From the NCBI GenBank assembly GCA_963698495.1, contig CAVORB010000006.1, positions 47,396 through 111,395 on the forward strand: a DNA stretch of 64,000 nucleotides. Direction: 5' to 3'. The translations under genes were made by a program, and so were the position numbers. Source of the stretch: CAVORB01 sp963698495. Lineage in GTDB: Bacteria; Pseudomonadota; Gammaproteobacteria; Chromatiales; Chromatiaceae. A model generated the notes under the pieces. The model had not been told where the DNA came from. It saw only the letters and a list, made by a program, of their open reading frames with translations, and ran no database searches. Shown piece by piece: positions 25,198-35,885 of this stretch; position 1 is the first letter of the stretch; each line of letters begins with the position of its first letter.

Positions 25198-25776
25198 GTG
25201 AACGGACATCAGCTACAGAGCTTAACGACCGAGCAGTTTTTTTATTTTTTTCTGCGTTTGAGGAAAGGAGAGGTGCGCCGAACCGTTCAAACGCTGAAAA
25301 TCCGCTACCCGGACGAGGATCCCAAGCAGCTCGCGCATCGTCTCATCGTCGCCAAGTCCCGACTCGCCATGCTCGGGGGCTCCTTGCTCCATCTGCCGCT
25401 GGTGGCGCCGGGCATCGGACCGGCCTTGAAGCTGTTGGGCCTTGTCGGCGCGACCTCGATGCTGACGCGCATGCACCTCTACCTGATCCTGGAGATCGCG
25501 TTGGTGTATGGAAAGGACATCGACGACAGCGCCCGCGTACCGGAAATGTCCGCAGTCGTCGCCGCGACCGGCCTCGGGGCAGCGGCACCGCCGCTGCTCG
25601 TGCAGGCGCTGGAGCTCAACCCCCTCTACGCCTTGCCGATCGGGGCGATGTCCACGACCGCCGTGACCCAGCTGATCGGCCGCTCGGCGATCCATTTCTT
25701 CGGACGAGATCTTGCGACACTGGACGACGCAACACTAGAAACCGCTGACGATCGAGCCGTGGCGTCGCTGGCCTGA
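25198..25776 (+). CDS. Hypothetical membrane-associated protein
   Basis: 192 residues from a GTG at 25198. Two hydrophobic regions (about 60-95 and 120-165) rich in Gly/Ala/Leu flank a short polar stretch. The N-terminal part is basic and aromatic (TEQFFYFFLRLRKGE) and is encoded by two runs of seven T separated by one A (25237-25251). No domain is recognised, though the alternating hydrophobic helices recall EcsC-like or DUF697-like proteins. It is divergent from the EcsC gene with a 211-base gap, so both may share control. The ribosome site before the GTG is weak, so the true start is uncertain. Confidence 0.55.
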   Translation: MNGHQLQSLTTEQFFYFFLRLRKGEVRRTVQTLKIRYPDEDPKQLAHRLIVAKSRLAMLGGSLLHLPLVAPGIGPALKLLGLVGATSMLTRMHLYLILEIALVYGKDIDDSARVPEMSAVVAATGLGAAAPPLLVQALELNPLYALPIGAMSTTAVTQLIGRSAIHFFGRDLATLDDATLETADDRAVASLA

Positions 25777-25920
25777 GGGTCGGGGCGATTCCCCGGGTCG
25801 GTCGGTCGCTCGCTTCCGGCCTACCCGCCGCACCCTCGGGTTGCCGCCACTCTCTGTCTGGCGGGAGAGTGCCGACAGGGGGCCACGACGCCTTTCGCGG
25901 AGAACCGGCTGCGGGCAGCC

Positions 25921-26676
25921 TCAGGCCTCCAGGGCGGTAGCGGGCGTCATCCTCGACCGCGGTACGTCCGAAACGGCCAGTTCTTCGCTTGTCGCTTGGC
26001 ACTTCTGTCGCTCTCCCGCGAAAAGGCTGTAGCCCTCGCGAACCTCCAGATAAGAAAGGAGATCGACCAGGTAGGCCTGGGCTTCCGCCAACCGCTCCCT
26101 GCCGGCGATATCGCTGGCCGTTTGAGCCTTGCGCAACTCCGCCACCGTCTGCTTGACCGCCTCGCTATCCGACAGCGGGACTGACGTCAGCATGTCTTTG
26201 AACTCGTAGAAGGAGATGGTGTCGAGCTCACGCCCGAACTCCCCCTCGTGACTGTGCATGATCATCTTGCCGAGCGCCTTTTGCTCGGGGATGAAGAAGT
26301 TGAAGGGGCCGACCGGACGACTCGCGCTGGAGGACGAAAATGCACGCCGGCACGCGGTAACCAGGCGAATCACCTCCGCGTCTTGCGTGTAGGGTCCGTA
26401 CCGGTTGACCGCCGCCGACCACCCGAAGAAACGCACCATCAGGTACAGCGTCTCCTCGGCGTAGCTTCCGTCCGGATAACGCGAGCGAAGTGATGTCAGG
26501 CCGTCCAGCTTGAGGATCTTGTAGATTCTGCTTTGCAGCTCTTCACACGCCGACAGGAAGGGATTCACATACAACGCCGCCATCCTGGCGCGCTCCCTCT
26601 GACGCTCGCGCTCGTGATCGTGAGCCCAGGTCCAGAAGGCCCAAACCGCCGTCGCAACTGGAATCAACCATTGCAT
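25921..26676 (-). CDS. Hypothetical protein with N-terminal membrane anchor
   Basis: 251 residues. A short N-terminal membrane segment (about 2-17, MQWLIPVATAVWAFWTWA) is followed by a basic, arginine-rich patch and a large soluble helical region with several aromatic blocks (YPDGSYAEETLYLMVRFFGWSA, FNFFIPEQKALGKMIM). No known catalytic motif was recognised. The tail (after about 235) is low-complexity. It is transcribed away from the 192-residue gene and convergent with it. The function is unknown. Confidence 0.6.
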   Translation of the reverse strand: MQWLIPVATAVWAFWTWAHDHERERQRERARMAALYVNPFLSACEELQSRIYKILKLDGLTSLRSRYPDGSYAEETLYLMVRFFGWSAAVNRYGPYTQDAEVIRLVTACRRAFSSSSASRPVGPFNFFIPEQKALGKMIMHSHEGEFGRELDTISFYEFKDMLTSVPLSDSEAVKQTVAELRKAQTASDIAGRERLAEAQAYLVDLLSYLEVREGYSLFAGERQKCQATSEELAVSDVPRSRMTPATALEA

Positions 26677-26946
26677 GAGATTCTGCCCGTACCAGTCGAA
26701 GAAGCTTCCCTCACCAGTTTAGTACAGGATGAGATGGGAACGCCCGCCTACTGAGCCAGAACGGCCTGTTTCACGGTCGCCTGGAACGCCGACCCATGCC
26801 ACCTGTTCGAACCGATGGCACGACCCGGCACGACCACGGCGGCGTCGTTCGAATGTCGAACCCGCGGGGGTGTAAACTTGTGCTTGGTGGTGACGACACG
26901 GCGAACGCAGGTGTCGCACCTGGTCGCGATTCAGACGGAGGCTAAC

Positions 26947-27174
26947 ATGGCTCTACCCTTCCCCCTGCTCCCAGCGCTCATCGGTGCCGCCGTAGGTTCC
27001 GCCGTGACCTATATCCTCACGACCAGGAGCATCCGCAAGCAGCTCGCCAATACGTTCCAGGACGTCGGCGATGCCGTCGATGAGGGCGTGCACGAGGTCA
27101 AGGAACGCGCAGAGGACGCCGCCGAAAGCGTCAGTGACGCCGCGCGCAAGGCCGCCTCGAAGATCCGCGAATAA
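26947..27174 (+). CDS. YtxH-like small membrane protein
   Basis: 75 residues: one membrane helix near the N-terminus (about 8-25, LLPALIGAAVGSAVTYIL) and a C-terminal amphipathic helix of repeating Ala/Glu/Lys/Asp (EVKERAEDAAESVSDAARKAAS). This is the YtxH/general-stress small protein layout. The ATG at 26947 has GGAGG about 6 bases upstream. It converges with ureG, whose stop is 73 bases away. Stress induction is an inference from the family type, not from the sequence. Confidence 0.65.
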   Translation: MALPFPLLPALIGAAVGSAVTYILTTRSIRKQLANTFQDVGDAVDEGVHEVKERAEDAAESVSDAARKAASKIRE

Positions 27175-27247
27175 CGCCAAAGGCCGCTGACCTGGCACGG
27201 ACACGGCAAGAGGTCTCCGTCGGGTATGAGCCGGCCGCTTCGCGGTT

Positions 27248-27868
27248 TCAACCCGAGGCTTCGGCGAGCATCCCCTCGCGCACGACGAAACGCTCGATCT
27301 CGCCGATCCCCTGCCCCGCCCGCAGATTGGTGAACACGAAAGGCCGCTCGCCGCGCATGCGTCTGGCGTCGCGATCCATCACCTCCAGGGACGCGCCCAC
27401 GTAAGGGGCCAGGTCGATCTTGTTGATCACCAACAGGTCCGAGCGGGTGATGCCGGGCCCGCCCTTGCGCGGGATCTTCTCCCCTTCAGCGACATCGATG
27501 ACATAGATGGTCAGGTCCGCCAGCTCAGGGCTGAAGGTGGCCGCCAGGTTGTCCCCGCCGCTCTCGATGAAGATCAGGTCCAGGTCCGGGAAGCGGGCCT
27601 GCAGGTCCGCCACCGCCGCGAGGTTCATGGAGGCATCCTCGCGGATCGCGGTGTGCGGACAGCCGCCGGTCTCCACCCCTACGATACGGGCCTCGTCCAG
27701 GGCCTGGCTGCGGATCAGGAACTGGGCGTCCTCCTTGGTGTAGATGTCGTTGGTCACCACCGCGATCTGGTAGCGGTCGCGCAGGCGTTTGCACAGGGCG
27801 TCGAGAAGGGCGGTCTTGCCGGAGCCGACGGGACCGCCGACGCCGACGCGGAGGGGATTTTTGCTCAT
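27248..27868 (-). CDS. ureG: Urease accessory GTPase UreG
   Basis: 206 residues, standard length. UreG hydrolyses GTP to drive nickel transfer into urease with UreD/UreF and UreE. Seen: P-loop GGPVGSGKTA (residues 11-20), the TNDIYTKEDA segment, the metal-binding ETGGCPHTAIREDAS (Cys-Pro-His), FIESGGDNLAATFSPE, and the guanine-specificity motif NKIDLA. It is the last gene of the urea operon, 9 bases after ureF, and has no strong terminator before the convergent YtxH-like gene. Confidence 0.97.
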   Translation of the reverse strand: MSKNPLRVGVGGPVGSGKTALLDALCKRLRDRYQIAVVTNDIYTKEDAQFLIRSQALDEARIVGVETGGCPHTAIREDASMNLAAVADLQARFPDLDLIFIESGGDNLAATFSPELADLTIYVIDVAEGEKIPRKGGPGITRSDLLVINKIDLAPYVGASLEVMDRDARRMRGERPFVFTNLRAGQGIGEIERFVVREGMLAEASG

Positions 27869-27877
27869 GGCGAATAC

Positions 27878-28558
27878 TCAGGATCGGAACAGTCGGGTGT
27901 ATTGGGTCTCGTGGGCGCCGCTGGCGATGGCCAGCGCCGGGCTGGAGGCGCCGATCTCGTCGTCCGGCAGGGTGAGGGCGCGATCGACCAGCGCCGGGAT
28001 CTCCGCGATCAGGCGGGAGAGGGCCAGCTGACCCCGGGTCTGGCCAAGGGGGACGATCTTCACCGCGGCCAGCCCCAGGTTTTCCAGCCAGCCCCAGGCG
28101 TAACCCGACGCCGCCGCGCGCGGCGGGACATCCCAGGCCGCGGCGGCGAAGGCGAAGCCCGCCGCCTGGCTGCGGGCGAGGATCGGCTTCCAGTCCAGCG
28201 CCCTCGGCAGGCCCCAGGCTACAAGCAGATCCGCGAGCGCGCGCCCGCGGTTGGACTCCTCGGCGCGCAGCTCGGCGGTCTCGCGGGCAGCGAGCAGCCA
28301 GTCGACCCAGCGGTCCATGCAATCGGCGTCGCGTTCGACGGCGGCGGCTTGCATACGGCCAAGCAAGGGCAGATCCAGGGTGGCGATCGAATGGTTCAGC
28401 TGGTCCCGGAGCCAGTCCTCGACATCCTCGGCGGTGCGGATCCAGCCCGCCTCTACCGCCCACTCGATGCCCTGGGAGTAGGTGAAGCCCCCCACCGGCA
28501 GGCTGGGGCTCACCAGGTGCATCAGCCGCAGCAGGGGCTCAGTGCTCGTGGTGTCCAT
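27878..28558 (-). CDS. ureF: Urease accessory protein UreF
   Basis: 226 residues from the ATG at 28558, which overlaps the end of ureE by 20 bases, so translation is coupled. A GTG at 28585 would add nine residues. UreF bridges UreD and UreG and acts as the fidelity check during nickel insertion. Family signatures are LLRLMHLVSPSLPVGGFTYSQGIE at the N-terminus (the SLPVGGF core), a helical middle with QLNHSIATLDLPLL, and a conserved basic C-terminus (THETQYTRLFRS-type, here AHETQYTRLF). Confidence 0.95.
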   Translation of the reverse strand: MDTTSTEPLLRLMHLVSPSLPVGGFTYSQGIEWAVEAGWIRTAEDVEDWLRDQLNHSIATLDLPLLGRMQAAAVERDADCMDRWVDWLLAARETAELRAEESNRGRALADLLVAWGLPRALDWKPILARSQAAGFAFAAAAWDVPPRAAASGYAWGWLENLGLAAVKIVPLGQTRGQLALSRLIAEIPALVDRALTLPDDEIGASSPALAIASGAHETQYTRLFRS

Positions 28559-28991
28559 GGGCGTGGGCAGGGCCGCCGTAGGCACCCGGCTCGGGCTCGA
28601 AGGGGGCGTCCTCCAACGTCACCGCGAGACCCAGTCCGCGCACCATGTCGTCCAGGACATGGTCGTGCAGATAGCGAAGCCGACCCGGCTCGATCTGCAG
28701 GGCAACGTGGCGGTTTCCCAGGTGATAACAGGCGCGGGCGAGCAGGTGTGAGTCAGGGCTCGCTACGGTGGAGAGCCTTTCATGAGCGGCCTCGACCCTG
28801 ACCACCAGACCGTCGTCGGAGGCCAGGAGATCGCCGTGCTTGAGGCTGTCCCCGCGCGCCAGGAAGACCCCCGCCTCCCGCCCGTCGTCCAACCTCACCC
28901 GAAGGCGGCTCCTGCCTCTTTGATCCAAGGTGAGGGTCATGACCGCGTCTGCCGGCGCGGGACCGCTCACTCTGTGAGTTAGTCGAATCAA
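28539..28991 (-). CDS. ureE: Urease accessory nickel chaperone UreE
   Basis: 150 residues. UreE is the homodimeric metallochaperone that carries nickel to the urease pre-activation complex. The N-terminal peptide-binding domain (about 1-75) and the metal-binding C-terminal domain with CYHLGNRHVALQIE and LRYLHDHVLDDM are typical. The C-terminus is a short histidine-rich tail (HAHGHHEH), the usual extra nickel-binding site, but much shorter than in Klebsiella. It is the first gene after the mntA-hepT insertion, 24 bases from hepT. Confidence 0.96.
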   Translation of the reverse strand: MIRLTHRVSGPAPADAVMTLTLDQRGRSRLRVRLDDGREAGVFLARGDSLKHGDLLASDDGLVVRVEAAHERLSTVASPDSHLLARACYHLGNRHVALQIEPGRLRYLHDHVLDDMVRGLGLAVTLEDAPFEPEPGAYGGPAHAHGHHEH

Positions 28992-29015
28992 GGGAGTCTA
29001 ATCGGCGCTTCGGCG

Positions 29016-29378
29016 TCAGGCGCGGGGCAAGCGGGCGCGCACGGCATCGTTGTCCAGGTCCTGGTAACCGTCCACCAGAACGTTCCGAAAACCCACCATG
29101 TCAGCAAGCGGCCGTGCCAGGGCAGTGGGCACCCACCGGTTCGCTACCAGCAGCTCGAACAGCTGACGGTTGCTCGCCGGCTCCCCGCGACGCCCGTCTG
29201 ACACGATGTGCGAAGCCACGTCCAGCGCGGCTTGAATGGCAAGTTGCAACGTGTGGGCGACGAACCGCTCCTCACGCAGATCGCTTCCGATCAGTTCGGG
29301 ATGCGTAAGCTCGCGCAACTCCCGCACACAGGTCTCGATGAAAGCCAGCTTCTTGGCAATGAGCTCGGCGTCGGTCAT
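29016..29378 (-). CDS. hepT: HepT-like HEPN ribonuclease toxin (catalytic His changed)
   Basis: 120 residues of the HEPN/HepT (DUF86-type) fold. HepT toxins are RNases using an R-x4-6-H motif, and the MntA antitoxin polyadenylylates the nearby tyrosine in R-x4-H-x-Y. Here the segment reads R98-NVLV-D103-G-Y105: the arginine and tyrosine are present but histidine is replaced by aspartate (GAC instead of CAC). This should weaken or abolish RNase activity unless another residue substitutes. The start overlaps the end of mntA by 4 bases. The pair lies inside the urease operon, between ureC and ureE. Confidence 0.88.
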   Translation of the reverse strand: MTDAELIAKKLAFIETCVRELRELTHPELIGSDLREERFVAHTLQLAIQAALDVASHIVSDGRRGEPASNRQLFELLVANRWVPTALARPLADMVGFRNVLVDGYQDLDNDAVRARLPRA

Positions 29379-29782
29379 ACCGCCAGACCTTGGCCGGCAC
29401 GGCGGTAGCGGCGGAGGTGGGGAAGGAGGTCGAAGTACGCGTTGCGGGCGCGCACCTCGAAGCGTATCCGAGCTGCCCGATCACGCTCCAGGATGAGGAT
29501 TCCATCGCGCAGCACGCGGTGAATAAGGTCCGCCGGCGCCCGATTCAGCACGACCAGGTCCACCGGCCCACCCACGGCGGCGCTCAAGTCGTCCGCCAAG
29601 TCCAGGTGCAGGCCAGCGAGCGTGCGGGGAGGGTCTCGCTCGAACAGCACGGCGACATCAACGTCGCTCCCGGCAACCGCTTCACCTCGGGCGCGGCTTC
29701 CGAACAGGTATGCGCACACCAGTCCCCCAGCCCGTTCAGATAGCGCGGCATTCAGAACATCGACAAGCCGGGAGGAAACCAT
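29375..29782 (-). CDS. mntA: MntA-like nucleotidyltransferase antitoxin
   Basis: 135 residues from the ATG at 29782. The frame is open further upstream to 30073, but that overlaps ureC and lacks a start signal. The minimal nucleotidyltransferase signature G-S-x10-D-x-D is complete (Gly28-Ser29 and Asp40, Asp42), within LFGSRARGEAVAGSDVDVAV. MntA neutralises HepT by transferring AMP to its tyrosine. Gene order antitoxin-toxin with a 4-base overlap is the classic type VII arrangement. It follows ureC by 68 bases, so it is likely transcribed with the urea operon. Confidence 0.88.
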   Translation of the reverse strand: MVSSRLVDVLNAALSERAGGLVCAYLFGSRARGEAVAGSDVDVAVLFERDPPRTLAGLHLDLADDLSAAVGGPVDLVVLNRAPADLIHRVLRDGILILERDRAARIRFEVRARNAYFDLLPHLRRYRRAGQGLAV

Positions 29783-29850
29783 GGCCTGAGTATATCCGAT
29801 CGCCGAGAGGGCCAATCCACGCTCTGCGGCGGGCCGACGAGGCACGCGCG

Positions 29851-31550
<1,700 letters not shown>

Positions 31551-31554
<4 letters not shown>

Positions 31555-31874
31555 CCTTCGGCCTCCTGATCCAGGGCGCCCATGATCTTGGCGTTGAAAC
31601 CGTACACCTGGCGCGCGCCGGCGTAGGGCACCAGGCTGACGGTCCTGGACTGGCCCGGCTCGAAGCGCACCGCCGTCCCGGCGGGGATATCCAGCCGATA
31701 ACCCCGCGTGGCTTCCCGGTCGAAGGACAGGGCCGAATTGGTCTCGTAGAAGTGATAGTGGGAACCCACCTGGATCGGCCGATCGCCCGCGTTCGCGACC
31801 TCGATGCTGATGATCTCGCGGCCCGCGTTGAGCTCGATGTCACCGCTGGCAGTAATGATTTCGCCTGGAATCAT
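31551..31874 (-). CDS. ureB: Urease beta subunit UreB
   Basis: 107 residues, a full-length structural beta subunit. The N-terminal MIPGEIITASGDIELNAGRE, the QVGSHYHFYETN segment, LDIPAGTAVRFEPG and GFNAKIMG are all highly conserved. It has no catalytic residues and braces UreC. Its stop overlaps the ureC start by 4 bases, which keeps the two subunits at equal amounts. ureA lies 85 bases upstream. Confidence 0.97.
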
Positions 31875-31959
31875 GAGGAGACTCTCCCTCGGAATGATGG
31901 CTCGGGTCGGCGGGCACCGCTGGGCGTCGCTTGCACCGGCGAGCCTCGGAGCTTACCGG

Positions 31960-32262
31960 TCAGACAATCGGCGCGTGAACTGTCACCAGCTTGGTGCCGT
32001 CCGGAAAGGTGGCCTCCACCTGCACGTCCTGGACCATCTCGGGGATACCCTCCATGACGTCGTCACGCGTCAGCAGGGCGCGGCCGTAGTCCATCAACTC
32101 CGCGACCGTCTTCCCCTCCCGCGCCCCCTCGAGGATGGCGCAGCTGATGTAGGCCACCGCCTCGGGGTAGTTGAGCTTGAGGCCCCGGCCCTTGCGCCGC
32201 TCGGCCAGCAGGCCCGCGGTGAACAGGAGCAGCTTGTCTTTCTCTCGCGGTGTGAGATCCAT
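31960..32262 (-). CDS. ureA: Urease gamma subunit UreA
   Basis: 100 residues, the usual size. Signatures are MDLTPREKDKLLLFTAGLLAE, LNYPEAVAYI, MDYGRALLTRDDVMEG and the C-terminal VEATFPDGTKLVTVHAPI. UreA forms the outer part of the urease trimer. It is 41 bases after ureD and 85 bases before ureB. Confidence 0.97.
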   Translation of the reverse strand: MDLTPREKDKLLLFTAGLLAERRKGRGLKLNYPEAVAYISCAILEGAREGKTVAELMDYGRALLTRDDVMEGIPEMVQDVQVEATFPDGTKLVTVHAPIV

Positions 32263-32303
32263 GGTCGGCTCTCCTCACTGAGTCTCGAAAAAGGGAAACG
32301 GCC

Positions 32304-33149
32304 TCAGGTCGCCCAGATGCGCGGCGCGCAGGACTCCCGGCCGAGCAGCCTGGGCCGCAGTATGCCCCAAAGCGCCGCGAAAATTCGATGTATCGCCTCC
32401 ACGCCGTCGGCGAGACCTCGAGCAACCAGCACATCGGCCACAAGGGTCATCGCGAAGGCGGGGCCATCCGGTGTCCGCAGGTGCGCTCGGGCGGCCGCGA
32501 GATCATCGCTGTTCGCCCCGCTGGCGACGAGGGTGGCGCAGATCGGTTGCCCCCGCAGACCGCTCGGGCCATCGAGGTCGGAGGCAGCCGACAGCCGCAG
32601 GCGCTCCGACAGCAGCGGCCGGCCGTCGCGGAGAATCATGAGGCCCAGGTCCGCGCGCCCGGCGTCGAAGCGCTCGCCGATCACCGGCCGCCCCAGACTG
32701 ATGATGTCCCAACCCACAAAGCGCGCCGAGCCCGCGAGCTCGATCCGGGTGCGGCTCTGCAGCCTCGCGCCGGGGAACAGGATGCCCTCGTGCGGGAACC
32801 ACTCCAGGACGCCTCCGTCGCGCACCCGCAGTCTCTGGCGCTGGACCGCCAAGGGACCCGCGCTGCGGTAGAACTTGGTCGCGCCGGGGCTGGTGACCAG
32901 GGCGTGCGCCCGGGTACCCACTTCGATGTCGAGCTCCAGGCCATCGCCGCCCACCACACCGCCGGGGGGGTGGAGGACGTACAGGTGACAGACCTCGCCT
33001 TCCGGATAAAAGGGCCGCTGCACCGTCAAGGGGCCCAGCTGGCGCTTCGCCGCCAGGACGGTGCGGCCACCCCGCCGCTCGAGGCCCAGCTCCAGGCGGG
33101 CCGACCAGCCGTCGGGCGTTTCAGGGTCCATGTAAGCAGCGTAGCTCAT
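32304..33149 (-). CDS. ureD: Urease accessory protein UreD (UreH)
   Basis: 281 residues. UreD is the scaffold that joins UreF and UreG to apo-urease and provides a nickel tunnel. Seen: RPFYPEGEVCHLYVLHPPGGVVGGD, TSPGATKFYRS, LEWFPHEGILFPGA and GRPVIGERF, all conserved family blocks. It is the first urease gene, 51 bases after urtE, so urease genes continue the urea transporter transcript. The start at 33149 is taken because it gives an ordinary N-terminus; an ATG six codons later is possible. Confidence 0.95.
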   Translation of the reverse strand: MSYAAYMDPETPDGWSARLELGLERRGGRTVLAAKRQLGPLTVQRPFYPEGEVCHLYVLHPPGGVVGGDGLELDIEVGTRAHALVTSPGATKFYRSAGPLAVQRQRLRVRDGGVLEWFPHEGILFPGARLQSRTRIELAGSARFVGWDIISLGRPVIGERFDAGRADLGLMILRDGRPLLSERLRLSAASDLDGPSGLRGQPICATLVASGANSDDLAAARAHLRTPDGPAFAMTLVADVLVARGLADGVEAIHRIFAALWGILRPRLLGRESCAPRIWAT

Positions 33150-33200
33150 CGGGACGGCGCGAAACCCTCTCCTTCCGACTGAGAGGGGCTCCGAATCGTT

Positions 33201-33896
33201 TCAAACCGTAAGGTACTCCCGCACCAGCTCGTCGCTCAGCTCGGCCATCCCGCCAGCAGCCATGACCCGCCCCCGGTCGAGGATCACGAACCGATCCGCG
33301 ACCCGGCGGGCGAAGGGCAGCTTCTGCTCGACCAGGATCACGGTCAGCCCCATCTCCTTGTTGAGGCGGATGATGATATCGCCGATGTCGTGGACGATGT
33401 TGGGCTGAATGCCCTCGGTGGGCTCGTCGAGGATCAACAGCTTGGGATCGATCACCAGCGCCCGGCCGATGGCGAGCTGCTGCTGTTGTCCGCCGGAGAG
33501 ATCGCCGCCACGGCGCCCCAGCATCTCCTTGAGCACGGGGAAGAGCTCGAAGATGAAGTCCGGAACCTGCTTCCGGCCGTCGCGCCGGGCGGGAAGGCCG
33601 ATCTGGAGGTTCTCCTCCACCGTCAGCAGCGGAAAGATCTGCCGCCCCTGGGGGACATAGCCGATTCCCAACGCCGCCCGCCGTTCCGCGGGCATCCGGG
33701 CGAGGTCCGTCCCCTGGTACTCCATCGCGCCGGAACGCAACGGCAGCAGCCCCATGATGCACTGCATCAGGGTGGTCTTGCCCACCCCGTTGCGACCCAT
33801 GACGCAGGTGACCTGGCCTTCGGGGATGCCGAGGTCGAGTTGCCAGAGCGTGTGGCTCTCGCCGTAGAACTGATTCAGCCCGCTGATGTTCAGCAT
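33201..33896 (-). CDS. urtE: Urea ABC transporter ATP-binding protein UrtE
   Basis: 231 residues, LivF-type ATPase. Walker A GRNGVGKTT, signature LSGGQQQQLAIGRAL, Walker B LLILDEPTEGIQPN and the H-loop-type end are intact. UrtE pairs with UrtD to energise urea import. It is 19 bases after urtD. The N-terminus (MLNISGLNQFYGESHTLW) matches UrtE rather than amino-acid LivF, and the ure/urt neighbours confirm urea as the substrate. Confidence 0.96.
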   Translation of the reverse strand: MLNISGLNQFYGESHTLWQLDLGIPEGQVTCVMGRNGVGKTTLMQCIMGLLPLRSGAMEYQGTDLARMPAERRAALGIGYVPQGRQIFPLLTVEENLQIGLPARRDGRKQVPDFIFELFPVLKEMLGRRGGDLSGGQQQQLAIGRALVIDPKLLILDEPTEGIQPNIVHDIGDIIIRLNKEMGLTVILVEQKLPFARRVADRFVILDRGRVMAAGGMAELSDELVREYLTV

Positions 33897-33915
33897 GGGT
33901 TATTCACTTGCCGGG

Positions 33916-34742
<827 letters not shown>

Positions 34743-34746
<4 letters not shown>

Positions 34747-35885
34747 GCGGCGGCCTCCGCGCCGGCCTTCGGCGTGCGCCGCAGGAGCGCGAACAGCCCG
34801 GCGATGCCCCTGGGCAGGAACAGGGTGACCAGCACGAACAGGCCGCCGAGCGCGAACAGCCAGGCCTCGGGCAGCACCCCGGTGAAGTAGGTCTTGCCGT
34901 AGTTGACCAGGATGGCCCCGATGACCGCGCCGTAGAGGGTCGCGCGCCCGCCGATGGCGACCCAGATGACCAGCTCGATGGAATTCAGGGGCGAGAACTC
35001 GCCCGGGTTGATGATGCCGACCTGGGGCACGTAGAGTGCCCCGGCCACGCCCGCCAGCATCGCCGAGAAGGTAAAGACGAAGAGCTTTACCCGCTCCACC
35101 CGGTAGCCGATGAAGCGCGTGCGGGACTCGGCATCGCGCACGGCAACCGCCACCCGGCCGAGCCGCGAGGCAACGATGTAGCGGCACGCCAGGTAGCCGA
35201 CGGCAAGGGCAATAGCGGAGGCGAGAAAGAGCCCGATGCGGGTGCCATCGCTCTGCAGGTCGAAGCCGAGGATATCCTTGAAGTCGGTGAGCCCGTTGTT
35301 GCCGCCGAAGCCCATCTCGTTGCGGAAGAAGGCGAGCATCAGGGCATAGGTCAGGGCCTGGGTGATGATGGAGAGATACACGCCCGTCACCCGCGAACGG
35401 AAGGCCAGGTAGCCGAACACGAACGCCAGCAGCCCGGGCACCAGCATTACCATCAGGGCGGCGAACCAGAAGCTGTCGAACCCGTACCAGAACCAGGGCA
35501 GCTCCGGCCAGTTGAGGAAGACCATGAAGTCCGGCAGCTCCGGGTTGCCGTAGACCCCGCGGTCCCCGATCTGGCGCATCAGGTACATGCCCATCGCGTA
35601 GCCGCCCAGGGCGAAGAAGGCACCGTGCCCCAGGCTGAGGATGCCGAGATAGCCCCAGACCAGATCCACCGCCACCGCCAGCAGGGCGTAGGTCAGGTAC
35701 TTGCCGAGCAGGGTGACCGTGTAGGTGGACAGGTGCCAGGGGCTCGACTCCGGCACCGCCAGGTTCATGATGGGCACGGCGACCGCAACCATGGCGAGAA
35801 CGGCCAGCATCAGCTGCCCGCCCGTGTCGCCTTTCAAGGCTCTGAACAATCCCATGGGACGCGACTCGCTTGACTCCGTCGTCAT
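34743..35885 (-). CDS. urtC: Urea ABC transporter permease UrtC
   Basis: 380 residues with about ten hydrophobic helices and LivM-type motifs: DLVWGYLGILSLGHGAFFALGGYAMGMYL, GVYLSIITQALTYALMLAFFRNEMGFGGNNGLTDF and RVAVAVRDAESRTRFIGY. It forms the membrane pore with UrtB. Starts overlap: 4 bases with the urtB stop upstream and 4 bases with urtD downstream, showing tight translational coupling. Confidence 0.96.

Noticed and set aside
26533..26754. A 73-codon plus-strand frame between two hypothetical genes
   Set aside because: It overlaps the start of the minus-strand hypothetical gene and has no ribosome site or domain.
32304..33149. Antisense frame 32388-33182 as a gene
   Set aside because: Opposite strand is ureD, with conserved family blocks.
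34747..35187. Upstream extension of the urtD frame
   Set aside because: It overlaps urtC, has no ABC sequence, and the ATGA overlap at 34746 gives the family N-terminus.
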